Assembly (NCBI GenBank): GCA_002320285.1
Contig: DCKE01000005.1
Location: 169,084 to 233,083 of the forward strand
Direction of reading: 5' to 3'
From: Flavobacteriaceae bacterium UBA1682
GTDB taxonomy: Bacteria > Bacteroidota > Bacteroidia > Flavobacteriales > Flavobacteriaceae
Length of the DNA stretch: 64,000 nt
Shown: positions 33,415 through 42,418 of the stretch, piece by piece
How positions within the stretch are numbered: position 1 is the first letter of the stretch
Layout of the letters: each line of letters begins with the position of its first letter
Made by a program: the position numbers and the translations under genes
The notes under the pieces: model-generated
The model's input: the letters and a program-made list of their open reading frames with translations, nothing else
What the model was told of the DNA's origin: nothing
Database searches by the model: none

Positions 33415-34824
33415 TTACTTTAAAGTAGTATAATTATAGAATTGCAATTGCCCATTAGCTTCAATTTTTATTTGATCCTTAACCAATTCCCCGGTATTCT
33501 TTTTTAAATCTATTTCAATGATATTGGTTCCGGCTTTTAATGGAACGCGAACATAATTGATTTGGGAAGGTAAGGTTTGCCAGTTTCTGGTATCGGCTTT
33601 TTCTGAAATCATGTTAAACAATTGCATACCGATCCCCAATCCTTCTAGAACCGCATTATTACCGTCTGAAGATTTAGCAGAGGAACTCAAAGCGTATTCC
33701 GCTCCTTTCTTAATAGCCAAACGGGTCAATACCTGCCCCATTTCTTTTCCGAAGCGTTCTTTCAACGTCTGAATAGCCAATTGATCGATATCCTCTACTT
33801 TTTCAAAACTAAAGGTCTGCCCAGTTGCTGACGTGATTTTTGCCGAATGATATAGAGGAACTTTTGAGACATATTCCGGAAAGGCCACTCTCAAACTGTG
33901 AACCGCATCCAAACCAGATCCACCTCGTCCAATACTAAAATCAAACGGAATGATTAATCCCCCAGCGACATCCGTAAAAAACATACTGCCGTTGGATCCT
34001 TTTACCAAACTAAAAACCAAGTCTTTTTGTATCTTAACCGGTGCCACTCCATTTTCCCAAAAAACCACCAACTCTCCAGCAGCTCCCGCATCATAATCTT
34101 TAAAGCTCAGGTTAAACTGTTTTTCAAATTTTTGGAGTTCACTGGTAAAACCAACTTTTGAAGCCATACGCATCACATCATATTTTAGGTTTTCAGGTAG
34201 GTCGACTCCATAATAACGTTGTCCTTCTGCGCTTTCAAAAACCTCGACGGCATTTCTATATGCTATAAAAGCATTGTTGTAATCTTGATCCTTTTCATAA
34301 ATCAAGCCTTGAAGAATTAATGAAAAGGCATCTTTACTATAACGGCTATCTTTTTCATTATACTTCTCTCCTTGAACTTGATTTTGCAGGGTAATCCTCC
34401 GAGCTTCAACAATGGCCTCTTGAGTTTGCCCCAAGTACAAATAATTTAAAGCTTTGTAATAATGCAACATAAAGATTTCAAAATCTTCTCCTTTATAGTT
34501 TTGAGACATCGGATTAAGCACAGCTCCTACTAAAGCATCTGTGTTGCTTTTTAAGCCCACTTCAATTAGAAGATCCGCTTCATTAAAATACCGATTACTG
34601 TTGACATAATCGCCGTTTAAATGAGCCACACGCCCTTTTTCCATCAGATACAACAACTTGTTTCGCGGTTTTTTCAATAAGGCGTTTTTCTCTAATGCTT
34701 TATCAGCCTGAGACATATCTCCAGAGGCGACTTCCTTATAATATTCGGTGATACGATCGTGGTAGGTGGCACAACTAAATACGAAAAACATCAACACTAA
34801 CAGTGTTGATGTTCTGATAATCAT
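33415..34824 (-). CDS. TPR-like lipoprotein of the COG3014 family
   Basis: A 469-residue exported lipoprotein (signal MIIRTSTLLVLMFFVFSC). Residues ~20-230 are helical and TPR-like (AHLNGDYVNSNRYFNEAD, ALNYLYLGQTQEAIVEAR, AFIAYRNAVEVFE). The rest is beta-rich (NYVRVPLKAGTNIIEIDL near the end). COG3014-type proteins are found beside LpoB-type lipoproteins, as here: it follows the LpoB gene after 38 nt. A role in peptidoglycan synthase control is inferred from that pairing. An alternative ATG at 34848 would add eight residues ahead of the signal peptide. Confidence 0.72.
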   Translation of the reverse strand: MIIRTSTLLVLMFFVFSCATYHDRITEYYKEVASGDMSQADKALEKNALLKKPRNKLLYLMEKGRVAHLNGDYVNSNRYFNEADLLIEVGLKSNTDALVGAVLNPMSQNYKGEDFEIFMLHYYKALNYLYLGQTQEAIVEARRITLQNQVQGEKYNEKDSRYSKDAFSLILQGLIYEKDQDYNNAFIAYRNAVEVFESAEGQRYYGVDLPENLKYDVMRMASKVGFTSELQKFEKQFNLSFKDYDAGAAGELVVFWENGVAPVKIQKDLVFSLVKGSNGSMFFTDVAGGLIIPFDFSIGRGGSGLDAVHSLRVAFPEYVSKVPLYHSAKITSATGQTFSFEKVEDIDQLAIQTLKERFGKEMGQVLTRLAIKKGAEYALSSSAKSSDGNNAVLEGLGIGMQLFNMISEKADTRNWQTLPSQINYVRVPLKAGTNIIEIDLKKNTGELVKDQIKIEANGQLQFYNYTTLK

Positions 34825-34861
34825 AGCTAAGCCTCGATGAGTAATCATTTAAAAATGAGGT

Positions 34862-35455
34862 TTAGTTTTTAACGTATTTTGCGATTTTTTTGTCGCCAAT
34901 CCACACCACTTCACCGGTTTGAATATTGGTCAATTCTAAATCTACTTGATAATACACTACTTTTTTCTTTTTATGTGAATCTACTATCGAATTGATAGAA
35001 CCTTGCAAAATATAATCTGCTCCATTCTCCAATCCAAATTTCTTCATGGTTGATAGCGATGCATTGGTCTGTTGATCTGCTTTTTCTGTACGCAATTCCT
35101 CTCTTTTCTTTCCTCCTTGCACCAAACGTACGCGTTGCGATTGTATAAAAGTACGCTCCACATCCTTAACAAAAGTTTCTGCATCGATATGTTCGTGACT
35201 TTTATTCAATACCATCCCGACAATCACCACCGGCTTCTTACCTTGATGTTCTTCGGTATGGTTGCCAATCCAAGGATCGTTTAAGATTTTATTGGTCATT
35301 TCCTCAGCTACCTCTCTGGAGTCGGTATTGTTCCAGCGCCCACTAATATCAATGGTCTCTTCTGTACTAACTCGCGTAACTTGTCTTCCACAGGAAGAGA
35401 TAAATACACCTGAAGCAACCATAAGTGCTGCTATTGCGATACGTTTTAACTGCAT
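34862..35455 (-). CDS. LpoB-type penicillin-binding protein activator
   Basis: A 197-residue lipoprotein. The signal peptide is MQLKRIAIAALMVASGVFISSC. The mature part has the LpoB fold pattern: WNNTDSREVAEEMTNKILND, KPVVIVGMVLNKSHEHIDAE, FVKDVERTFIQSQRVRLV and the C-terminal YQVDLELTNIQTGEVVWIGDKKIAK. In E. coli, outer-membrane LpoB stimulates PBP1b. Here it is the second gene of a three-gene unit of exported proteins (35479, 34862, 33415). It lacks the long disordered linker of enterobacterial LpoB, as is usual in Bacteroidota. Confidence 0.85.
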   Translation of the reverse strand: MQLKRIAIAALMVASGVFISSCGRQVTRVSTEETIDISGRWNNTDSREVAEEMTNKILNDPWIGNHTEEHQGKKPVVIVGMVLNKSHEHIDAETFVKDVERTFIQSQRVRLVQGGKKREELRTEKADQQTNASLSTMKKFGLENGADYILQGSINSIVDSHKKKKVVYYQVDLELTNIQTGEVVWIGDKKIAKYVKN

Positions 35456-35478
35456 AATCTTATTTATAAATTAAATTT

Positions 35479-35841
35479 TTAAAATGAAAACCAAAAATCT
35501 CCCGATCTAAAACCGATATTGGGTACATATCTTCTCCAACTGTTCCACGAATTGTAATAATACGGTGAATTATAATCCGAATAATAGGTGCGATTCATTC
35601 GAGCCTCATGATTTCTAGTCCGTCTTAACGCTTTGCGCTCTTCTCTTTCATCATACCAATCTCGCGCTTTATAAGTCTGTTGTACGGTGGTACCCAAGGT
35701 CTCCGCAAGACTATCGTTGATGCGCAAATATTTATCCTGACTGTCTCTAAAATTAGGATTTTGATCCGCTACTTGAGCGAATAAAGAAACTGTACTTAAG
35801 ACGGTCACAGAAAAAACCAAAATTTTTAATAACTGTTTCAT
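35479..35841 (-). CDS. Small exported protein upstream of the LpoB gene
   Basis: A 120-residue protein with a signal peptide (MKQLLKILVFSVTVLSTVSLFAQ). The mature part is polar and rich in Tyr, Arg and Asn (RNHEARMNRTYYSDYNSPYYYNSWNSW) and ends in GDFWFSF. No known domain. It is 23 nt before the LpoB gene and shares its strand, so it is probably the first gene of that unit. The Tyr/Asn-rich tail may bind cell wall, but that is a guess. Confidence 0.65.
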   Translation of the reverse strand: MKQLLKILVFSVTVLSTVSLFAQVADQNPNFRDSQDKYLRINDSLAETLGTTVQQTYKARDWYDEREERKALRRTRNHEARMNRTYYSDYNSPYYYNSWNSWRRYVPNIGFRSGDFWFSF

Positions 35842-36153
35842 ATCTAAATATTATTTTCATTAGCCTTATAGGCTAAAATTTTATCTAAAAGAATGGACTG
35901 ACAAAAAAACCATAAACTTTGACCCTACAACGACTAATTAACCATTAGACAACTGTCGCTTTCAAATGAACATCCTCCCAGCAATCGCTTTATGATGTAA
36001 AGCGAAATACCCGTAGGTTACTTATGGCACTCTCTCAAATTTAATAAAATAGAATGATAAAATTGCCACCTTCTATTATATAGTAATACAAAAAGAATAC
36101 CAATTTTAATTTGAAAAACAACAATGCTTCTTTAGTGGTCAATAAAATGGAGA
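35842..36153. other. Intergenic region between LpoB operon and diphosphomevalonate decarboxylase gene
   Basis: About 310 nt without a gene. A hairpin TAGCCT-TAT-AGGCTA at 35861-35875 lies 20 nt before the start of the 35479-35841 gene and may sit in its leader. Nothing else was recognised. Confidence 0.4.
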
Positions 36154-37233
36154 TTACATCAATTTTTGGGCTCCAGAACCCATTTCATCCACTATATAAT
36201 GTCCATTCTGACATAAAGGAGCTAAGGTATTTTCAACAAATTCCAACACCTTCTCGCGATCTTTCTTCGGAAATAATAGATGAACATTGGCACCCGCATC
36301 TAATGTAAAACACAAAGGCACTTTAAATTGACTTCTAAAACTCCATATACATTCAATAATCTGCAAAGTATTCGGTTTCATCAAAATAAAATAAGGCATC
36401 GAAGTCATCATCATCGCATGTAAGGTCAATGCCTCACTTTCAACTATGGCGATAAAAGTTTCCAAATCACCGGTTTCCAAGGCCAACTTTAATTTAGACA
36501 GATTCACAGGAGCCTGTTCAAAGCGCTGTTGTGCAAATGGGTGGTTGTGCATTAAATCGTGCCCTACGGTGCTAGAAACTTTCTTTTCTCCTTTATCGAC
36601 CAATAAAATCACATCTTGATAATCTTGGAAAATCGGATGGAGTGGCGCATCAAAAGGCACTCCATAATAATCTGAGCTACCGCTAATTTCGGCATGAGCT
36701 CCCCAGACTACCACCTCACCAGAGACACTTCTACACGCACTTCCAGAGCCCAATCGAGCCAAAAATGATGCCTTTTGATTAAAATATTCCGCAGTCAACT
36801 TTGGATTTAAAGCCTGTTCTAATTGCATCAAATTGACTGCTAATGCAGCCATCCCTGAAGCGGACGAAGCGATACCCGAACTATGCGGAAAGGTGTTTTC
36901 GGTATGTATTATAAAATGATAATCATTAATATATGGACAATAGTTCACAATGCGCTCTAAAAATTTCTGGATTTTCGGTTTAAACTCCTCTTTGGGTTGT
37001 CCATCAAAAAACAGATCAAAACTGATTCCCGAGGCTTCTTTTAATTGAAAATCGAGCTTGGTAATCGTCTTACAATTGGTCAAGGTAAAACTCAAAGATG
37101 GATTCGCTGGAATCTGCTGTTCTTTTTTCCCCCAGTATTTGACCAAAGCAATATTGCTCGGTGCGCTCCACTGAAAAGCACCCTTTTCTATTTTCTTTCC
37201 ACTAAACTCAAATATAAATTTTTCTTGCCCCAT
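36154..37233 (-). CDS. mvaD: Diphosphomevalonate decarboxylase
   Basis: A 359-residue GHMP-fold enzyme that makes isopentenyl diphosphate from mevalonate diphosphate with ATP. Signature parts are NIALVKYWGKKEQQIPANPSLSFTL near the N-terminus (Tyr/Trp/Lys substrate set), the ATP loop FPHSSGIASSASGMAALA and the catalytic Asp region in FTLDAGANVHLLFP. Length and order fit the family. It is encoded alone. TATCTTTG (minus strand, 37306-37313) is a candidate -7 box with a leader of ~65 nt. It is the last step of the pathway whose other enzymes are at 29.1, 39.9 and 40.9 kb. Confidence 0.93.
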   Translation of the reverse strand: MGQEKFIFEFSGKKIEKGAFQWSAPSNIALVKYWGKKEQQIPANPSLSFTLTNCKTITKLDFQLKEASGISFDLFFDGQPKEEFKPKIQKFLERIVNYCPYINDYHFIIHTENTFPHSSGIASSASGMAALAVNLMQLEQALNPKLTAEYFNQKASFLARLGSGSACRSVSGEVVVWGAHAEISGSSDYYGVPFDAPLHPIFQDYQDVILLVDKGEKKVSSTVGHDLMHNHPFAQQRFEQAPVNLSKLKLALETGDLETFIAIVESEALTLHAMMMTSMPYFILMKPNTLQIIECIWSFRSQFKVPLCFTLDAGANVHLLFPKKDREKVLEFVENTLAPLCQNGHYIVDEMGSGAQKLM

Positions 37234-37352
37234 GTTTTTGCTTATTTTTATACAACTAATACCGAGTAAAAATTCCTGATCAGTCTTTTTTACACCTTAT
37301 AAATACAAAGATAATTTTTTAAGATAGATTCCGAACTTATAAAGCTACTGAG

Positions 37353-37829
37353 ATGAAAAAAATAATAAAGATTACTTTGGGTATACTGGTTTGTTCCGGT
37401 GTTGGTTATTTGTCGAGTATAGTGACGCGAAGCAGTTTAAGCACTTGGTATCCGTTAATTGAGAAACCGTCTTTTAATCCGCCTAATTACGTATTCCCGA
37501 TCGTCTGGCCTATACTGTATATATTAATGGGAATCGCAGTAGGACTGGTCTGGAATCAGCTAGCGACTAAGGAAAGTCTCGTCAAAAAAGCCATGATACT
37601 ATTTGGAATTCAATTGGCTTTAAACGCTTTATGGTCCATTTTATTTTTTGGGTTGCAAAACCCAAGAATCGCCTTTTTCGAATTGCTTTTACTATTGCTC
37701 TTCGTATTACTGAGCTGTCGTCAATTTTACAAAATATCACCTTTAGCCTCCTATTTATTGATACCTTATATACTGTGGCTCAGTTTTGCAGCCGTGCTCA
37801 ATTACAGCATTTGGACATTAAATCCTTAA
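37353..37829 (+). CDS. TspO/MBR-family membrane protein
   Basis: A 158-residue protein with five hydrophobic helices. The TspO pattern is clear: SSIVTRSSLSTWYPLIEKPSFNPPNYVFPIVWPILYILMGIA at the N-terminus, the middle FGIQLALNALWSILFFGLQNP (conserved W and N) and the C-terminal YILWLSFAAVLNYSIWTLNP. TspO proteins bind porphyrins and sterols and act in stress or tetrapyrrole turnover. It is divergent from mvaD and ends at a hairpin shared with the flavoprotein gene. Sure of the family, not of the ligand. Confidence 0.92.
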   Translation: MKKIIKITLGILVCSGVGYLSSIVTRSSLSTWYPLIEKPSFNPPNYVFPIVWPILYILMGIAVGLVWNQLATKESLVKKAMILFGIQLALNALWSILFFGLQNPRIAFFELLLLLLFVLLSCRQFYKISPLASYLLIPYILWLSFAAVLNYSIWTLNP

Positions 37830-37836
37830 GGCAAAC

Positions 37837-37880
37837 AAAAACGGACGCTCAAGTACTTATACTCAAGCGTCCGTTTTTTT
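37837..37880. terminator. Bidirectional terminator after the TspO gene
   Basis: Arms AAAAACGGACGCT (37837-37849) and AGCGTCCGTTTTT (37866-37878), followed by T, between two convergent genes. Confidence 0.82.
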
Positions 37881-37903
37881 ATATATAAACCTATTTTCTA
37901 GCT

Positions 37904-39142
37904 TTACTTTGACTGTGATGAATTCAATCGATCTGCTATTGCCGTTGCGGCAATAAACCCGGTTGTCCAAGCATTTTGAAAGTTAAACCCTCCTGTAATT
38001 GCATCTATATTTAAGATCTCTCCGGCAAAGAAGATATTTTTTAAAAGTTTGCTTTCCATCGTTTTAAAATTGACTTCTTTTAAATCAATCCCACCTGCCG
38101 TAACAAACTCCTCTTTAAAAGTGCTTTTTCCATTGACCTGAAATTCCGAATTTGTCAACTGACTCGCCAACGCATGCAATTCCTTCTTATTTAAATCAGC
38201 CCACTTGGCTTCTTCCGCGATCCCTGCCGCCACTACCAAACGTTCCCAAAGGCGATTTGGGAAATCAAACGGTGATTTTTTCGCAACGATCTTTTTCGAG
38301 TGATCTTGTTTGATTTCAATCAATTTTTCCTCAGCATCTTCTATCGAAAAATCATCAGTCAACCAATTGACATTAATGTGAAATTGATAATTCTTTGCGG
38401 CCAACTCCCTAGCACCCCACGCGGACAGTCGTAAGATACCCGGCCCACTAAGTCCCCAATGTGTAATCAACAAAGGTCCCGTTGCCTCCAGCTTCAATCC
38501 CTTCACCTTAACCGTAGCAGCAGCAGAAATCCCCATTAAATCAACCAATCTCTTGTCTTTGATATTAAAGGTAAACAACGAAGCGACCGGTTCGATGATT
38601 TGATGAGCCTGATCGGCCAATAAACCCCATATTTTAGGATTACTACCTGTTGTAAATACCAAATAATTAGCTTCAAAAGCCCCTTGACTGGTATCAATTT
38701 TCCAACTATCATCCTTTTGAAAAACAGCTTGAACGCTATATCCTGTTAATATATCGATATTCAATGCCGCAGTAGCCTTTAAAAAACAATCGATGATGGT
38801 TTCCGACGAATCGGTGTCTGGAAACATCCGTCCGTCTTCTTCGATTTTTAAAGTAACGCCTTTCTTCTCAAACCACTCTATGGTATCTCCGGTACAAAAT
38901 TGATTAAACGGACCGCGTAACTCTTTGGATCCCCGTGGATAAAATTCGGTCAATTCTTTGGGATCAAAACAAGCGTGAGTCACATTACATCGACCTCCAC
39001 CCGAAATACGAACTTTTGACAAAACCTCTTTTCCCCTTTCTAGAATGGCTATTTTTATTCCTTTATTTTTTTCCGCTAAATTAATAGCTGTAAAAAATCC
39101 TGCTGCACCACCACCCACTATTAATACATCGTAATTCTTCAA
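37904..39142 (-). CDS. FAD-dependent oxidoreductase of the HI0933/BaiN family
   Basis: A 412-residue flavoprotein. The N-terminal FAD-binding fold is DVLIVGGGAAGFFTAINLAEK; the family-specific SGGGRCNVTHACFDP follows near residue 50. The C-terminal end, FAGEILNIDAITGGFNFQNAWTTGFIAA, closes the FAD site. Family members include BaiN-like reductases, but the natural substrate is mostly unknown. It is monocistronic and convergent with the TspO gene. Confidence 0.9.
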   Translation of the reverse strand: MKNYDVLIVGGGAAGFFTAINLAEKNKGIKIAILERGKEVLSKVRISGGGRCNVTHACFDPKELTEFYPRGSKELRGPFNQFCTGDTIEWFEKKGVTLKIEEDGRMFPDTDSSETIIDCFLKATAALNIDILTGYSVQAVFQKDDSWKIDTSQGAFEANYLVFTTGSNPKIWGLLADQAHQIIEPVASLFTFNIKDKRLVDLMGISAAATVKVKGLKLEATGPLLITHWGLSGPGILRLSAWGARELAAKNYQFHINVNWLTDDFSIEDAEEKLIEIKQDHSKKIVAKKSPFDFPNRLWERLVVAAGIAEEAKWADLNKKELHALASQLTNSEFQVNGKSTFKEEFVTAGGIDLKEVNFKTMESKLLKNIFFAGEILNIDAITGGFNFQNAWTTGFIAATAIADRLNSSQSK

Positions 39143-39409
39143 TACCGCTTGTTTTTGAGTTTTAAAAAGTATAACTTTTAATTCTCTCGAAAAAAATTTA
39201 TCTTTACGACAAAGATAAGTACTTTAAGCATTTATCAAATTCATTCAAAATTAAAAAATTGCCACCGCTGGCAAAAAGCGTCTATGACGGACAAGGCGAT
39301 GCGATAATGATTTGAATTTAAAAAATCGCTTTTAAAAAGGGTTTACAAGCAAACACCAAAATAAACAAGGCGATACGAAATGAGCTGCATGCATAAATTA
39401 AATCTACAT
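39143..39409. other. Intergenic region with a hairpin and a short direct repeat
   Basis: Between the divergent flavoprotein and lipoprotein genes. TTGCCA-CCGC-TGGCAA forms a hairpin at about 39259-39274. ACAAGGCGAT followed by a near-identical stretch occurs at 39291-39310 and 39365-39384, 74 bp apart. Their role is unknown. Confidence 0.4.
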
Positions 39410-39955
39410 ATGAAAAAATTTACTTTTCTCTTGATCATCGTTTTCTTTTCGATGTGTAAAACGGTAAAACCCATCTTTAGCAAAACGGAAGAAACCATTG
39501 AAGAGACTATAGAAAAAATTAAAGAAGAAGATCGTTTACCCGAAGAAAAAGACGTGATTGACCTTCCAGATTACGCACAAGTGCGCGATGATTTTAGATC
39601 CGTTTCCGAAAAGACAAAAGAGAATTATCTACGAGGCATGAAAGCGAGTGAACCAAAGTATTCTGTACTGATTTTAACTAAAGGATATAAAGGAGAGAAC
39701 ATTCGTATTAAAGGAGATGAAAAGAACTACTTTAACGGAATGACCATGTCGGATTTAAAAACGGGTATCGCCAAATCTGTTCGTATAGACAACTCACAAG
39801 ACCTGACTTTATACGATAATTACACCGGAAAAAGCTTGACTATAGAGAGCGACCACTTAAAAATGTTTAAATTTATTTACGTGATGAAAAACAATGCGGA
39901 TAAAGAAGTACCGTTTCGCGTTACCTTTAGCAACACCTTACGTCCGGTATTATAA
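39410..39955 (+). CDS. Small lipoprotein of unknown function
   Basis: A 181-residue exported protein from the ATG at 39410; an ATG at 39380 would add ten residues ahead of the signal peptide. The signal is MKKFTFLLIIVFFSMC, a lipobox-like end with Cys16. After a Glu/Lys-rich stretch (TEETIEETIEKIKEEDRLP) the mature part is beta-rich (YSVLILTKGYKGENIRIKG, VPFRVTFSNTLRPVL). No domain was recognised. Its stop overlaps the stop of the GYDIA kinase gene by six bases (TTATAA), so the two convergent genes share their ends with no room for a separate terminator. Confidence 0.7.
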   Translation: MKKFTFLLIIVFFSMCKTVKPIFSKTEETIEETIEKIKEEDRLPEEKDVIDLPDYAQVRDDFRSVSEKTKENYLRGMKASEPKYSVLILTKGYKGENIRIKGDEKNYFNGMTMSDLKTGIAKSVRIDNSQDLTLYDNYTGKSLTIESDHLKMFKFIYVMKNNADKEVPFRVTFSNTLRPVL

Positions 39956-40867
39956 AATCATTGCATCATAAGATAAGACTGTTTCAAATCCCTTGGCTTT
40001 AAAATAAGCTTGGGGATTTTTTTTAGCTGTCACCAAAACAAAATCCCCCCCCCAGGCACCCAAGCTTTTGATCGCTCCAGGAAAATCGGGGAATTTCAAA
40101 TCTTTTATCTTAGGCATACCGATGACAGCAGCAATGATCGTTTCGTGTTGCTCCAGCAACAATTCCAATTCCTCGAGCTCTGTGACCTCAATTAAACGTT
40201 TAGTGATCGAGTTTATCTCATCCCGTTTGCTGCTTATATCACCTGAAAAATTTCGATACCGAGCAATGCCGTCTTTACTACTCTGTTTTTGATTGAGGTA
40301 GACAAAATACAAATATTGAGAAAAAATAGGATTTAATTTTACAGCTTCCACTACAGGACCGCAGGCCGTTTTGGTATATAATACAGCCGTATCGCGCTGT
40401 GCGCAAGCAATATCATAACCGCTCCCCCCGAATGAGTTTTCGAGTAACTGAAAAGCATCGACACCCACCCATTGGGCAATATTATTAATCAGGGTTGAAG
40501 AAGTTCCTAAACCCCATAACCTTGGAAACTCAAGTCGTGTTTCTATACAATATCCTTGGGAAGGTTTAAAGAAATGGGGATTTGCTGTTGCAGCAGCACC
40601 TAGTATACGCAATAGCGTTTTTAAATAATCCGAGTCGCCATTTTCGATGCCGCCTTCGAAAATACGATTAACAGAAAAGCGTTCTTCCATCCACACCGTA
40701 CCATCAACCGCCATAGACCGCCAAATAATCTCCGGTTTTTCATATAGAGACACCCGCATATCCTGACCATACTTAGTCGGCAAAGCCAAGGCTTGAGCTC
40801 CATCTAAAACCAAATACTCTGCTGTAATCAGCAGTTTTCCATGGCTATAAAAACGTCGGTTTTCCAT
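39950..40867 (-). CDS. GYDIA-family GHMP kinase (probable phosphomevalonate kinase)
   Basis: A 305-residue GHMP kinase. The ATP loop is PRLWGLGTSSTLINNIAQW, and the defining FGGSGYDIACAQ lies near residue 145; the C-terminal glycine motif GAWGGDFVLVT is kept. In Flavobacteria this family sits with mevalonate genes and is thought to supply the phosphomevalonate kinase step, since a classical enzyme is often not found. Here it lies 3 nt after the HMG-CoA reductase gene, consistent with co-transcription in the pathway. The exact reaction is inferred from context. Confidence 0.82.
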   Translation of the reverse strand: MENRRFYSHGKLLITAEYLVLDGAQALALPTKYGQDMRVSLYEKPEIIWRSMAVDGTVWMEERFSVNRIFEGGIENGDSDYLKTLLRILGAAATANPHFFKPSQGYCIETRLEFPRLWGLGTSSTLINNIAQWVGVDAFQLLENSFGGSGYDIACAQRDTAVLYTKTACGPVVEAVKLNPIFSQYLYFVYLNQKQSSKDGIARYRNFSGDISSKRDEINSITKRLIEVTELEELELLLEQHETIIAAVIGMPKIKDLKFPDFPGAIKSLGAWGGDFVLVTAKKNPQAYFKAKGFETVLSYDAMIL

Positions 40868-40870
40868 CGA

Positions 40871-42187
40871 TTACTTTCTAAGACTTTCCAACAATTCTAC
40901 TACTGCACTATGAGAGACAATGTTTTTTTCAAAATGTAAAATTGCATTTTTCCTTTCATCATCGGTAGCCTTAAACTGATTGAGGATGTTTTTTAAATGC
41001 ATTTTCATATGTCCCTGTTGAATACCCGTTGTAGTCAATGATTTCAAAGCACCAAAATTTTGCGCCAATCCGGCCACTGCCACAATTTGCATCAGGGTTT
41101 CTGCATTGGGATTACCCAATAATTTCAAAGCCACTTTAACCATCGGATGTAAAGAGGTTAATCCACCTACTGTTCCCAATGCCAAAGGCAGGTCAACCCA
41201 AAAAGTAAAAATTCCGTGCTCCACTTTAGCATGTGACAAACTTGAATAAGTCCCCTCTTTCGAAGCGTAAGCATGTACCCCTGCTTCCACAGCTCTAAAA
41301 TCATTGCCCGTTGCCAATACCAAGGCATCAACACCGTTCATGATTCCCTTATTATGAGTGACTGCTCTAAAAGGCTCTATTTCAGCAATGCGAACGGCTT
41401 GAACAAATTTGTCTACAAACTCCTGCGGATTGGTAATCTCAGCTGAAGCCAAATCGGTAACCGCACAGCTTACGCTTGCGCGAACAACACAGTTCGGTAC
41501 ATAATTAGATAGTATACTCATCACCACCTCCAATTCCTTTTCTTCTGCTGTAAAAGGCTCATACTGCAAAACGGCAAGTTTAAGTGTAGACGCGATTTGC
41601 TCCAAACAACTGTTGATGAAGTTGGCGCCCATACTGTCTTTCGTATCAAAAGTAACATGCAGTTGGTAGTAATTCTCGAGTACCGCGGTTTTATTCCTCA
41701 ACTCAATTTTTAAAATTCCACCCCCACGCTTTCTCATATTCTGAGTAAGCGCTTCTGTATCGGAATAAAATTGATCTTGAATAGCTTCAATAAATCGTTC
41801 CAATTTTTTAGCATCACCTTTATAGGTAAAGTGTACTTGCCCAATTTTCTCTGTATTGAGAACTTCTGCGGTAAATCCGCCGCGTTCCGACCAGAATTTT
41901 GCGGCTTTTGCCGCAGCGGCAACTACCGAACTTTCTTCGATAACCATCGGCAATGTATACGACTGCCCATTTATCAAAAAATTTGGAGCTACACCGAAGG
42001 GCAAATAAAAATTGGTTAGGGTATTCTCTATAAATTCATCGTGCAATTTCTGCAAATCCTCATCGGAATTCCAATAGGTTTTAATCAACTGAATGACCTC
42101 CTCTGATTCAGAGAAATACGTTTTTGCAAGCCATTGCAACTTCTCTTCTTTAGTCCACTTTGAAAATCCCTTGATACTTGAAGCCAT
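40871..42187 (-). CDS. mvaA: Class II hydroxymethylglutaryl-CoA reductase
   Basis: A 438-residue reductase that makes mevalonate from HMG-CoA. Visible features are the catalytic Glu region LPMVIEESSVVAAAAKAAKF, the nucleotide and substrate region FRAVTHNKGIMNGVDALVLATGNDFRAVEAG (Lys and Asp of the active site), and a C-terminal His in GIQQGHMKMHLKNI. Length and lack of membrane anchor fit class II bacterial enzymes. A -7-like box (TATATTTG on the minus strand, 42208-42215) lies ~20 nt before the ATG. The GYDIA kinase gene follows after 3 nt. Confidence 0.93.
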   Translation of the reverse strand: MASSIKGFSKWTKEEKLQWLAKTYFSESEEVIQLIKTYWNSDEDLQKLHDEFIENTLTNFYLPFGVAPNFLINGQSYTLPMVIEESSVVAAAAKAAKFWSERGGFTAEVLNTEKIGQVHFTYKGDAKKLERFIEAIQDQFYSDTEALTQNMRKRGGGILKIELRNKTAVLENYYQLHVTFDTKDSMGANFINSCLEQIASTLKLAVLQYEPFTAEEKELEVVMSILSNYVPNCVVRASVSCAVTDLASAEITNPQEFVDKFVQAVRIAEIEPFRAVTHNKGIMNGVDALVLATGNDFRAVEAGVHAYASKEGTYSSLSHAKVEHGIFTFWVDLPLALGTVGGLTSLHPMVKVALKLLGNPNAETLMQIVAVAGLAQNFGALKSLTTTGIQQGHMKMHLKNILNQFKATDDERKNAILHFEKNIVSHSAVVELLESLRK

Positions 42188-42207
42188 CTTCTTCTTATTA
42201 GTTACTG

Positions 42208-42215
42208 CAAATATA
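42208..42215 (-). promoter_or_regulatory. Candidate -7 element for mvaA
   Basis: Reads TATATTTG on the minus strand, about 20 nt upstream of the ATG. No TTG at -33. Confidence 0.45.
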
Positions 42216-42418
42216 AGCGTTTACCTCGGCATTAAAAATTGGAACCAACATCTAAATACCTTAGAATACTTTCAAAAAAAACATTTAATATAATTTTAAT
42301 CGAAGAAAAGCGATGAAGAAGCGGCAGTTTTACACTATTTTTGGTTAATTCAAAAAAAAAGTTGGCAGGGCTCATATTTTTTCACTAAAATTGGAAGTTT
42401 TTTTGACAGTAAATTATA

